From NCBI GenBank assembly GCA_008364785.1, contig VTTJ01000008.1, positions 1 to 64,000 on the forward strand: a stretch of 64,000 nt of DNA. Direction: 5' to 3'. This document shows positions 11,028 to 18,340 of the stretch, one piece after another (position 1 is the first letter of the stretch; each line of letters begins with the position of its first letter). The position numbers and the translations under genes were made by a program. Source of the DNA: Bacillus sp. BGMRC 2118. Lineage in GTDB: Bacteria > Bacillota > Bacilli > Bacillales > SA4. The notes under the pieces were generated by a model, which worked only from the letters and a program-made list of their open reading frames with translations, made no database searches and was not told the origin of the DNA.

Positions 11028-11055
11028 GAGACTCCCTCGGTATCCGGCGAGTCTC
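11028..11055. repeat. nested inverted repeat upstream of the BMP lipoprotein gene
   Basis: GAGACTC (11028-11034) and GAGTCTC (11049-11055) enclose a smaller CGG/CCG stem. It is about 30 bp upstream of a TATAAT-like sequence at 11083 and has no T tract, so it looks more like an operator or leader hairpin than a terminator. Confidence 0.45.
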
Positions 11056-11112
11056 ATGGAACGAAAATCAACAACAAGGGCCTATAATATAAAAAAAATT
11101 TTATAAAGTAGT

Positions 11113-11138
11113 TAACTATGGTCGAATTCTGTCGATAG
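11113..11138 (+). promoter_or_regulatory. possible SigD (motility) promoter of the BMP-MCP operon
   Basis: TAAC, a 14-bp spacer and GTCGATAG resemble the SigD consensus (TAAA, about 15 bp, GCCGATAT), 34 bp upstream of the start codon. SigD control would fit an operon that contains a chemoreceptor. The match is imperfect. Confidence 0.4.
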
Positions 11139-11171
11139 AAAGTATGATATCTAAAAAAAGGAGCGAACCAA

Positions 11172-12149
11172 ATGGGAAAAAAGGTTACTGCACTATTATT
11201 AATGATTGCCCTACTTGTTGGTTGTTCTTCCAATGCTGCAAACAACACTGAAACGACTGACAGAATCAAGATCGGCATTATGCTGTCAGACGTAGGTTTA
11301 GGAGATCAATCTTTTTCAGACTCTGCTTTTAATGGATTAATTAAAGCAAGAGAAGAGTTAGATATATTATTTGATTACCGCGAATTAAGTGATTCAGAAA
11401 CATATGAAAAGGGACTCACAGAATTAGTTGAAGAAGGCAATGATATTGTTGTCGGTCTTGGATTTATGGTACAGGAGGATCTTGAAAAAGTTGCAAAAAA
11501 ATATCCAAAGCAAAAATTTATTTTAATAGACTCTGTATCGGACTTATCAAATATTACTTCTATTACGTTTAAGGAAGATGAAGGAAGCTTCCTGGCTGGT
11601 GCTGCAGCTGCGTTAGCCACAAAGACTAAAAAAATCGGTTTTGTTGGGGGAGATGATGTTCCTCTTATTCATAAATTTGCTAATGGGTTTGAGCAAGGAG
11701 CAAAATCAATCAATCCGAGTATAGAAGTAGTTGTCGAGTATGCAGGTGACTTTGGAAATGACAAGCTAGGTAAAGACATGGCTTCAAAGATGATTGATCA
11801 GGGAGCAGACGTGTTATACGCAGCAGCTGGTTTCACAGGAGTTGGTCTTCTTCAAGAGGCACAAGCAAGAAGTGTGCATGCAATTGGAGTTGATAGTGAT
11901 CAATTCTTCTATGCAGAGAAGGCAGTTATGACCTCTATGTTAAAGAAAGTGGATGTTGCTTTATTCCAGATTATTTCAGATTATGTTAAAAATAAAGAAC
12001 TTCCTAAAGGTAACGTTGTACTTGGACTTAAGGAAGACGGTGTTGATTTAGCACCAATCCGAGTGATTCCTTTCACTCAACAACAGTTAAAAACAATTAC
12101 TGATCTAAAGCAAGAAATTATTAGCGGGAAAGTGACCATTTCACAATAA
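11172..12149 (+). CDS. BMP-family (nucleoside-binding type) lipoprotein
   Basis: Lipoprotein of 325 residues with lipobox LVGC near residue 18 and a BMP/Med-type substrate-binding fold (IGIMLSDVGLGDQSFSDSAF, then KIGFVGGDDVPLIHKFANGF). Family members such as PnrA bind purine nucleosides, usually next to ABC permeases. Here no permease is present. The next gene, 15 bp downstream, is a chemoreceptor gene, so a role as the extracellular sensor of that receptor is inferred. It is a distant paralogue of Med at 24.7 kb. The ATG follows AAAGGAGCGA at good spacing. Confidence 0.82.
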   Translation: MGKKVTALLLMIALLVGCSSNAANNTETTDRIKIGIMLSDVGLGDQSFSDSAFNGLIKAREELDILFDYRELSDSETYEKGLTELVEEGNDIVVGLGFMVQEDLEKVAKKYPKQKFILIDSVSDLSNITSITFKEDEGSFLAGAAAALATKTKKIGFVGGDDVPLIHKFANGFEQGAKSINPSIEVVVEYAGDFGNDKLGKDMASKMIDQGADVLYAAAGFTGVGLLQEAQARSVHAIGVDSDQFFYAEKAVMTSMLKKVDVALFQIISDYVKNKELPKGNVVLGLKEDGVDLAPIRVIPFTQQQLKTITDLKQEIISGKVTISQ

Positions 12150-12164
12150 GGAGGTACAGTACGC

Positions 12165-13817
12165 ATGAATCTTAAAAAGAAACTGATGCTTCAATCAATG
12201 GCTGCACTAGTCTTGGCAATTGCCATGATTGGCTTTATCGTTGTGAAGATGCTAGAAATTGATAAATCCAATACAGACTATGTTCCATATTTGCTTTCCG
12301 TGCAGGAATTGAACGCGCAAATGAAAATTACAAAACAAAGCTTAAATAACTTTTCATTTAATATGACTGAAGGTAATAAAGCAGAAGCGATGGAACAATT
12401 AGTAGTCACTCGAGAAAGCTTCGAAAAAGTTCAAAAACTAAACACTCTACCAGAGTCTAAAAAAATCATTGCGAAGTCTTATGAGAAGTATGAAACACTG
12501 CTGTTTGAAGCGCAGAAGTCTTTACAAGCATCTGAGTCTTCAGAAGTGAAGAAGCAATCTATTCGTACAAATGGAATTCTAAATGATCTATATTTACTAG
12601 ACATGTATGCAAGTAAACATTATGACTTTATTCAAGAAACGTTAAAGAAAAAAATTGCTACAACTATTTTAATAGCGATCATTGGATCCGCCATCTTAAT
12701 CGTAGCTTCTGTCCTATTAAGCTATCGTTTAACGTTATCGATTACGAAGCCTCTGGAGCGCTTAAGTCATAATGCAAGAAAAATAGCTTCTGGAGATCTT
12801 GTCGTAGAGGAAGTAACGTATAACAATAAAGATGAGATTGGTGAATTGAATCAATCATTTACGATTATGGTCCAGCAATTACGTAGTTTAATTGGTTCCA
12901 TTGAATCAGTAAGTAAAAACGTTGAACAATTCTCCCGTGATATTGAAGATGAAAACCGAGGTCTTATTGAAATAAGTAATCAAGTTGCTGTTTCAACAGA
13001 TGAATTATCTTCAGGATCACAGGCTATTTCAGAGGACTTACAAAACTCAGTACATTTAGTTGAGCAAATGTATCAAGAATTCGAAAATAATGTTAATCGC
13101 TCTGCACAGACAGCTGAATACAGTGTCGCTGCAGAAGAATCGATTACTTCAGGTAGACAAGCAATACTAGAACAAAAACAGTTATTAACAGAAAATATTG
13201 AATCCACGAAAAAGATTGAAGTGGCTACAAAGGATTTCTCTAGTTATGCAAGCAAGATTGAAGAGATGGCTACATCTGTATCATCCATTGCTGATCAAAC
13301 CAACCTTTTAGCTCTTAACGCAGCCATAGAGGCAGCACGGGCAGGTGAGGCAGGGAAAGGATTTGCAGTTGTTGCAGATGAAGTGAGAAAGCTTGCCGAA
13401 GACTCTACTCAAGCGACAAAGCAAATCTTTGAAATGGTTGATCATATTAAAAAGGGATTAGCAGAAGTATTGCAGTCTGTAGGCAAGGGTGTACAAATTG
13501 CAACGAAGCAAGAAAAGTCAATGGTCGTTACAACAGATGCCTTTGAAAACATCGGTGAAAAGGTACAAGGTATCACGTCTGATATTGAAGAGTTGGTTAA
13601 AGGAATCACCAACTCGAAAGAACTTGGAGAACAAGTGTTAGAATCAGTAGGAAACATTAGTGCGGTTATAGAAGAATCTGCTGCTGGAAGTGAAGAAATC
13701 TCCGCTTCAACTACAGAGCAATTGCATGCATTTGAAAAGCTTGCAGCAAAAGTAACAAGCATGAGAAAGCTAACTGATGAATTGAATGAAGTGTTATCTC
13801 AATTTAAAATGCATTAA
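12165..13817 (+). CDS. methyl-accepting chemotaxis protein
   Basis: Chemoreceptor of 550 residues. TM1 is at about 8-27, with a mostly helical extracytoplasmic domain (28-163, four-helix-bundle-like) and TM2 at about 165-187. A HAMP domain (188-240) and a cytoplasmic signalling domain follow, with the hairpin tip near [20 protein letters not shown]. It relays ligand information to CheA/CheW. GGAGGT lies just upstream of the ATG. Its coupling to the lipoprotein gene suggests indirect sensing through that binding protein. The true ligand is unknown. Confidence 0.88.
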   Translation: MNLKKKLMLQSMAALVLAIAMIGFIVVKMLEIDKSNTDYVPYLLSVQELNAQMKITKQSLNNFSFNMTEGNKAEAMEQLVVTRESFEKVQKLNTLPESKKIIAKSYEKYETLLFEAQKSLQASESSEVKKQSIRTNGILNDLYLLDMYASKHYDFIQETLKKKIATTILIAIIGSAILIVASVLLSYRLTLSITKPLERLSHNARKIASGDLVVEEVTYNNKDEIGELNQSFTIMVQQLRSLIGSIESVSKNVEQFSRDIEDENRGLIEISNQVAVSTDELSSGSQAISEDLQNSVHLVEQMYQEFENNVNRSAQTAEYSVAAEESITSGRQAILEQKQLLTENIESTKKIEVATKDFSSYASKIEEMATSVSSIADQTNLLALNAAIEAARAGEAGKGFAVVADEVRKLAEDSTQATKQIFEMVDHIKKGLAEVLQSVGKGVQIATKQEKSMVVTTDAFENIGEKVQGITSDIEELVKGITNSKELGEQVLESVGNISAVIEESAAGSEEISASTTEQLHAFEKLAAKVTSMRKLTDELNEVLSQFKMH

Positions 13818-13825
13818 CAAAGCGA

Positions 13826-13857
13826 GACCAGCTCTTAACAAAAGCTGGTCTTTTGTT
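13826..13857 (+). terminator. terminator of the BMP-MCP operon
   Basis: GACCAGCT (13826-13833) pairs with AGCTGGTC (13843-13850), followed by TTTTGTTTGTTTT. The T tract ends at the insertion point of the first MITE-like copy. Confidence 0.88.
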
Positions 13858-13863
13858 TGTTTT

Positions 13864-14052
13864 AGGCTATTTTCTAAAACTTTGTTGCTTTTAGTACAAT
13901 TATTCTTGGTGTACAACCCAGTTCTAGAATCAAATTGAGGTTGGATTGGAAAAGAGCCACTCTCTTTATGTATAGTAGTAACTAGATACTAAGGTAAAAA
14001 TCCGGCTTCCTGAGATTTTTACGCAAAAGCACAATCTATATGAAAATAGCCT
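13864..14052 (+). mobile_element. MITE-like element, copy 1 (189 bp)
   Basis: Terminal inverted repeats AGGCTATTTTC (13864) and GAAAATAGCCT (ends 14052) are perfect over 11 bp. TGTTTT flanks both ends (13858-13863 and 14053-14058) as a possible 6-bp target duplication, although the left one is part of a T-rich tract. The element has no coding capacity. An internal hairpin, GTAAAAATC/GATTTTTAC, lies near its right end. It shares blocks such as AAACTTTGTTGCTTTT and GTAGTAACTAGA with three other copies in the window. It occupies most of the 334-bp gap before mscL. Confidence 0.8.
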
Positions 14053-14151
14053 TGTTTTATCATTCTTTGATACAGTATAGGATGAGTGAAATTACATAGT
14101 AAACTTATAAGTTGTACGAATTTGCATAAAGTAGTAAGGAGGAGGGATAGT

Positions 14152-14607
14152 TTGGGTTTAATAAAAGAATTTAAAGAATTTGCAGTAAAGGGAAATGTCA
14201 TTGACTTAGCTGTCGGGGTAATTATTGGCGGTGCATTTAACAAAATTGTCTCTTCATTAGTGGACGACATAGTTATGCCACCCATCGGGATGTTAATTGG
14301 AAAGGTTGATTTTGCCAATTTATTTATCACATTAGGTCCAGAAGAGTATGCATCATTGGCTGAAGCACAAGAAGCAGGCGCCGCTACCATTAACTACGGT
14401 CAATTTATTAATAATGTTATCCAATTCTTGATCATGGCGTTTGTCATTTTCTTGATCATCCGACAAATTAATCGACTCAAGAGAAAAGAAGAAGTCAAAC
14501 CAACAACCCCGGATACAAAGGAATGTCCTTTCTGCACTACTAAAATTGCAGCAAAGGCTAAAAAGTGTCCGCAATGTACAGCTGATCTACCTGCAAAAGG
14601 AGCATAG
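14152..14607 (+). CDS. mscL: large-conductance mechanosensitive channel with zinc-ribbon tail
   Basis: MscL of 151 residues. Residues 3-35 ([20 protein letters not shown]) are the N-terminal helix and TM1 start, followed by the periplasmic loop and TM2 (about 83-105, [18 protein letters not shown]). The cytoplasmic end carries CPFC-x10-CPQC, a rubredoxin-type zinc ribbon in place of the usual short helical tail. It opens under membrane tension to release solutes on osmotic downshift. Start: TTG at 14152 after AAGGAGGAGGG. Upstream in-frame residues lack a ribosome binding site. Confidence 0.9.
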   Translation: MGLIKEFKEFAVKGNVIDLAVGVIIGGAFNKIVSSLVDDIVMPPIGMLIGKVDFANLFITLGPEEYASLAEAQEAGAATINYGQFINNVIQFLIMAFVIFLIIRQINRLKRKEEVKPTTPDTKECPFCTTKIAAKAKKCPQCTADLPAKGA

Positions 14608-14631
14608 TCTTATTGACTTGCTTCTTTTTTT
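14598..14631 (+). terminator. mscL terminator overlapping the stop codon
   Basis: AGGAGCA pairs with TGCTTCT (one G-U) and is followed by seven T. The stop codon lies in the loop. Confidence 0.65.
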
Positions 14632-14644
14632 ATGTGAATTTCCC

Positions 14645-14740
14645 TTTATGTGCTGATATTGACCAATTATGAGCCTACATTTAATAATAAGAGCCAACAA
14701 TGACCAATTATGAGCCCACAGAGAAATTTATGAGTCTCCA
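14645..14740 (-). repeat. phased 20-21-bp repeat array A (TTATGAGCC type)
   Basis: The G of the motif ATG(a)GCC falls at 14650, 14671, 14691, 14712 and 14732, giving intervals of 21, 20, 21 and 20 bp. Units are TTATGAGCC or close variants, separated by 10-12 variable bases. This is the reverse complement of the GGCTCATAA motif of array B at 55.65 kb. It lies between the convergent mscL and the 43-residue gene, directly beside MITE copy 2. Confidence 0.7.
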
Positions 14741-14754
14741 TCCATTATATGTAA

Positions 14755-14942
14755 ATGCTCTTTTCTGAAACTTTGTTGCTTTTCGTACAATTATTCTAGA
14801 GGTTCAACTAGTTATAAAAGCAAACCTGAGATTGGATTAGAAAAGAGCAACTCTCTATATGTAGAGTAGTAACTAGAAACTAAAGTAAAAATCCGGCTCA
14901 TGGGATTTTTACGAGAAAGCAACAATCTATACGAAAAAGCCT
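14755..14942 (+). mobile_element. MITE-like element, copy 2 (188 bp)
   Basis: Starts ATGCTCTTTTC and ends GAAAAAGCCT, an imperfect inverted repeat. A perfect ATGTAA duplication flanks it (14749-14754 and 14943-14948), which strongly suggests insertion with a 6-bp target duplication. An internal hairpin is GTAAAAATCC/GGATTTTTAC. It sits between array A and the T tract of the minus-strand terminator. Confidence 0.82.
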
Positions 14943-14946
14943 ATGT

Positions 14947-14975
14947 AAAAAAAGCTTGGCTTCTTAGCCAAGCTT
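14947..14975 (-). terminator. terminator of the 43-residue gene
   Basis: AAGCTTGGCT (14952-14961) pairs with AGCCAAGCTT (14966-14975). Read on the minus strand, a T tract follows. The stop codon borders the stem, and the T tract abuts the MITE duplication. Confidence 0.88.
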
Positions 14976-15105
14976 ACAAATGATCAGTTTTCTTAGAATA
15001 CTGGCGCTTTCCTTTTTGACGGTTTTCTTCGCGCTCTAAATTCTTTTCTGCTCGTTTTGCATTATTATCACGAGCTTTTTTATCATTGTCACTTGTTCTA
15101 GACAT
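14974..15105 (-). CDS. small basic conserved protein, DUF3941-like
   Basis: A 43-residue highly charged protein (MSRTSDNDKKARDN..., ending GKRQYSKKTDHL) with no membrane segment. It resembles the short DUF3941 proteins common in Bacillus, as far as I can recall; their function is unknown. Start: ATG at 15105 after AAAGGAGAG. An upstream TTG frame to 15156 would place this ribosome binding site inside the gene. It has a dedicated terminator, which supports expression. Confidence 0.7.
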   Translation of the reverse strand: MSRTSDNDKKARDNNAKRAEKNLEREENRQKGKRQYSKKTDHL

Positions 15106-15272
15106 AAGGTCTCTCCTTTCTCGTATTGTCATACTTCTATAGAATCTCTCAAACAATTTCTTATTATGTAAGGCTTTTTTCGTAAACTATCCATCATATT
15201 AGGACCACTCAATACTGGGTCCATAAACTTTTCCAACCTTGAAACGAGAGCTTTTAGCGAAAATGGCAATAG

Positions 15273-15316
15273 AAAAAGACTAAACACCTGCAAGTAAGCA
15301 AATGTTTAGTCTTTTT
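15273..15316 (-). terminator. bidirectional terminator after the DegV gene
   Basis: AAAAAGACTAAACA (15273-15286) pairs with TGTTTAGTCTTTTT (15303-15316). T tracts occur on both strands. Confidence 0.88.
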
Positions 15317-16177
15317 TTAGTTTAATTCTTTATTTAAGAAGAATAGTGCAATTGTACCTGGTCCTACATGTGCTCCGATAGCGGAGCCGATATTTGTCAT
15401 GAAGAATGATTCATAACCTAGTTGTTCTTTAATTTTTTCTTGAAGGTACAAAGCAGTTTCTTCATCTTCACTATGACTGATTCCTACAGTGTGACCAGAA
15501 AAATTTACGCCACGTTCCTTCATTAAGTCAATCATACGTTGCAATACTTTCTTGCGGCCACGAATTTTTTCTAGAGGTATTAGTTTTCCATCCTCCATAT
15601 GAAGCAATGGCTTGATGTTTAATAATCCGCCTACAAAAGCAGATGCTTTCGAAACACGACCTCCTCTAGCCAAATAATCTAAATTATCAACTGTGAAGAT
15701 ACTTTCCATATGATTTGCATGTGCCTCTGTCTTCTCAACAATTTCATCATAAGACAGACCTGCTTTTACATACTCTGCAGCTTTTAACACAACTAAACCC
15801 ATACCGAGGGAAGCACATTTTGTATTAATAATGGTTAACTTGAAATCAGGATACTGCTCTCTTACTTGCTCAGCCATTAACATAGATGTTTGATACGTAC
15901 CGGATAATTCTGAAGAAAATGAAATATAAATTGCTTCCTTCTTTTCTTCTGCTAAACGGGTAAATGTATCATGGAAGCGAGTAGGTGGTACTTGAGATGT
16001 TTTTGGAACCTTTTCCATTCTCATAGCTTCATACACTTTCGATGAATCAATCGTCTCAGTATCAAAATAGTCAGTATCATCTAAGTGAACAACTAATGGA
16101 AGCATAATAATATCTTGCTGATCTAAAACTTCTTTTGATAAATCACATGCACTGTCAGTTATTAATTGAATTGACAT
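15317..16177 (-). CDS. DegV-family fatty-acid-binding protein (YitS-like)
   Basis: DegV-family protein of 286 residues with the N-terminal signature IQLITDSACDLSKE and the usual motif near TSQVPPTRF. Such proteins bind a fatty acid. In S. aureus FakB homologues deliver it to the kinase FakA for phospholipid synthesis. Position matches B. subtilis yitS, upstream of the yitT-type gene. Start: ATG at 16177, eight bases after AGAGGG. A GTG three codons earlier is less well placed. Confidence 0.87.
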   Translation of the reverse strand: MSIQLITDSACDLSKEVLDQQDIIMLPLVVHLDDTDYFDTETIDSSKVYEAMRMEKVPKTSQVPPTRFHDTFTRLAEEKKEAIYISFSSELSGTYQTSMLMAEQVREQYPDFKLTIINTKCASLGMGLVVLKAAEYVKAGLSYDEIVEKTEAHANHMESIFTVDNLDYLARGGRVSKASAFVGGLLNIKPLLHMEDGKLIPLEKIRGRKKVLQRMIDLMKERGVNFSGHTVGISHSEDEETALYLQEKIKEQLGYESFFMTNIGSAIGAHVGPGTIALFFLNKELN

Positions 16178-16357
16178 GAATATCACCCTCTAATGTTTAA
16201 ATAAACTCCTTATACGTAAAGACATACAACAGTCTGTCTAAATTTCCTATGTATGATATTTAGTTTATAGATTTTATAAGGAAAACTCAACATTTTTACG
16301 GGTATAAATGATTTTTTAGGCAATAGTAATGGTATAGGAATAATAAGGGGGGATTTC

Positions 16358-17203
16358 ATGGTTTTGTCAGAAAGTAAGAAGGTATTTGTTGTCATAGTAG
16401 GTGCACTACTTAATGCAATCGGTCTTAATTTATTTCTTATACCAGCAAATGTATATGCAAGTGGGTTTACTGGAATCGCACAGCTACTGTCCAGTCTTCT
16501 ACATGATTACACGCCTTTCTCTATCTCGCTGGGGATTTTACTATTTCTATTAAACATCCCTGTTACGATTTTAGGATGGCTTAAGGTTGGAAAGTCTTTT
16601 ACCTTCTATAGTTTTTTAAGTGTAGCACTCACTACATTATTCCTTGAGCTCATCCCTATTTATACCGTATCTCCTGATATTTTATTAAATGCAGTATTTG
16701 GTGGTGTTATTTCGGCAATTGGTATTGGTTTTACATTAAAATATGGAGCTTCTACTGGTGGTGTTGATATCATTGCTATGGTATTGTCCAGATTGAAGGA
16801 CAAGCCTGTGGGGCCATATATTTTTATATTAAACGGAATTATCATTACAGCTGCAGGGATGTTATATGGATGGGAGAAAGCACTGTATACATTAGTTGCT
16901 CTTTATGCATCGACACGTGTTATTGATGCAATCCATACTAGACATGAAAAACTAACGGCTATGATTATTACAAAAAAGGGAGAAGAGTTGAAAAATGCGA
17001 TCCACTCAAGACTTGTTCGTGGAATTACAATTGTTCCTGCAAAAGGAGCATTTACGAATGAAACAAAAGATATGTTTATGATTGTCATTACAAGATATGA
17101 ATTGTATGAACTTGAAAAAATCATAAAAGAAGTGGACACTAATGCATTTACAAATATTGTTCAATCAACAGGGGTGTTTGGATTCTTCCGAAGAGACACG
17201 TAA
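16358..17203 (+). CDS. YitT-family membrane protein (DUF161/DUF2179)
   Basis: Protein of 281 residues with five or six hydrophobic segments in residues 8-170 (including GINLFLIPANVYASGFTG-like sequence typical of the family) and a soluble C-terminal DUF2179 domain (about 200-280). The substrate or function is unestablished. Position matches B. subtilis yitT, but several paralogues exist, so the exact orthologue is uncertain. The ATG follows AAGGGGGGA. The downstream lipoprotein gene follows after 55 bp. Confidence 0.82.
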   Translation: MVLSESKKVFVVIVGALLNAIGLNLFLIPANVYASGFTGIAQLLSSLLHDYTPFSISLGILLFLLNIPVTILGWLKVGKSFTFYSFLSVALTTLFLELIPIYTVSPDILLNAVFGGVISAIGIGFTLKYGASTGGVDIIAMVLSRLKDKPVGPYIFILNGIIITAAGMLYGWEKALYTLVALYASTRVIDAIHTRHEKLTAMIITKKGEELKNAIHSRLVRGITIVPAKGAFTNETKDMFMIVITRYELYELEKIIKEVDTNAFTNIVQSTGVFGFFRRDT

Positions 17204-17258
17204 CCTTTCAATACACGAACACGACAAATGAAGTAGAAACAGATATAGGAGGAATAGG

Positions 17259-18113
17259 ATGAAACAGTTTATTTTGTCTTTAAGTATAATATTTATAATG
17301 GCTGGGTGTGGAACATCAGAAAACAATAATGCGAATGGAAATTCAGAGCAAGACTCCAAGGAGGCTACCACCTCATCTATTGATGTAGCAGATTTTAAAA
17401 CGACACTTGATGTAGACCAAACAAAAGAGAAGGTAATCTTCAATATTGCATTTTCTAACGAGGGAGAAGAGGATGCGAACGTTTTATTTTCATCAGGTCA
17501 GAAGTTTGAACTTGTTGTAACGAATGCAAAAAATGAAGAAGTATATCGCTATTCAACCGGTAAAATGTTTACAATGGCTCTAGAAACAGTAAAGCTTTCT
17601 CCTGGGGAAAAGCTTGAACTTAGTGATGAATGGGATTATATGATGAACGGTGAGAAAGTACCACCTGGAGAATATAAGGCAACAGTAACGATGATTCCAA
17701 AAGAGATAAATGATATGGTAGTAGATGCAAACACCTTTCAAGCTGAAACAGTTTTTACTATTGAAGAGTTAAGAGGAGAAAGTAGCTCGGACTCGGAGCA
17801 ACAAGAGAATTCAGCATTTCGAAATATGAAAGTGTCTGGAAAAGATGGACAATACAAAATAACAGGTGAAGCGCGCGTTTTTGAAGCAACGTTCTTTTAT
17901 ACAGTGGAAGATGGACATGAGGTGTTAATTCCAGAGACTGTTGTGCAGGCAAAAGAAGGAGCACCAAGTTGGTCTCAATTTGAATTGAACCTTTCTATTC
18001 CTAAAGATAAGCTTCCGAAGAATGGTACCATTACGGCTCAAATCTATGAAAGAAGTGCAAATGATGACAGTATCGTAAACCGGGTAAATCTTGCACTACA
18101 ACAATTTAAATAA
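17259..18113 (+). CDS. lipoprotein with BsuPI-inhibitor and Gmad2-like domains
   Basis: A 284-residue lipoprotein with lipobox MAGC near residue 20. Residues about 45-165 look like the BsuPI intracellular-proteinase-inhibitor domain (FNIAFSNEGEEDANVLFSSGQKFEL..., ELSDEWDY). Residues about 185-284 (MKVSGKDGQYKITGEARVFEATFFY) look like the Gmad2 immunoglobulin-like domain found in sporulation proteins. The B. subtilis gene at this locus, ipi, is a shorter intracellular protein. Export and the second domain suggest a different, extracytoplasmic role. GGAGG precedes the ATG. A MITE-like copy begins five bases after the stop. Confidence 0.72.
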   Translation: MKQFILSLSIIFIMAGCGTSENNNANGNSEQDSKEATTSSIDVADFKTTLDVDQTKEKVIFNIAFSNEGEEDANVLFSSGQKFELVVTNAKNEEVYRYSTGKMFTMALETVKLSPGEKLELSDEWDYMMNGEKVPPGEYKATVTMIPKEINDMVVDANTFQAETVFTIEELRGESSSDSEQQENSAFRNMKVSGKDGQYKITGEARVFEATFFYTVEDGHEVLIPETVVQAKEGAPSWSQFELNLSIPKDKLPKNGTITAQIYERSANDDSIVNRVNLALQQFK

Positions 18114-18118
18114 AGGCA

Positions 18119-18294
18119 AGGCTGTTTTTGTATGATTGTTGTTTTGCGTAAAAATCCCAAAAGCCTTATTTTTACCATAGTATCTAGATAATTCTAGAGT
18201 CAAGCTTTTCTTATCTAACCTCAATTTGCTTCTAAAACTGGTTGTCCATTCAGAATAATTGTACGAATAGCAACAAAGTTTTAGAAAAGAGCCA
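18119..18294 (-). mobile_element. MITE-like element, copy 3 (176 bp, inverted)
   Basis: In inverted orientation relative to copies 1, 2 and 4. It starts AGGCTGTTTTTG and ends AGAAAAGAGCCA. AAGGCA (18113-18118) and ATGGCA (18295-18300) flank it, 5 of 6 identical. It contains the shared blocks TTGTACGAATAGCAACAAAGTTTTAG and GTAAAAAT/ATTTTTAC in reverse orientation. It lies between the convergent lipoprotein gene and the 384-residue gene. Confidence 0.78.
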
Positions 18295-18303
18295 ATGGCA
18301 AAG

Positions 18304-18339
18304 TAAAAAGGCTAGTACTTGAAACAGTGCTAGCCTTTT
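18304..18339 (-). terminator. terminator of the 384-residue gene
   Basis: AAAAGGCTAG (18306-18315) pairs with CTAGCCTTTT (18330-18339), with flanking T tracts. It is likely bidirectional. Confidence 0.85.
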
Positions 18340-18340
18340 C

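Noticed and set aside
10894..11171. purine riboswitch ahead of the BMP lipoprotein gene
   Set aside because: A nucleoside-binding role made it worth checking, but the conserved purine-aptamer sequences and three-stem pattern are not there.
14019..14390. 123-residue minus-strand frame over MITE copy 1 and mscL
   Set aside because: It runs antisense through mscL coding sequence and the MITE, with no start signal.
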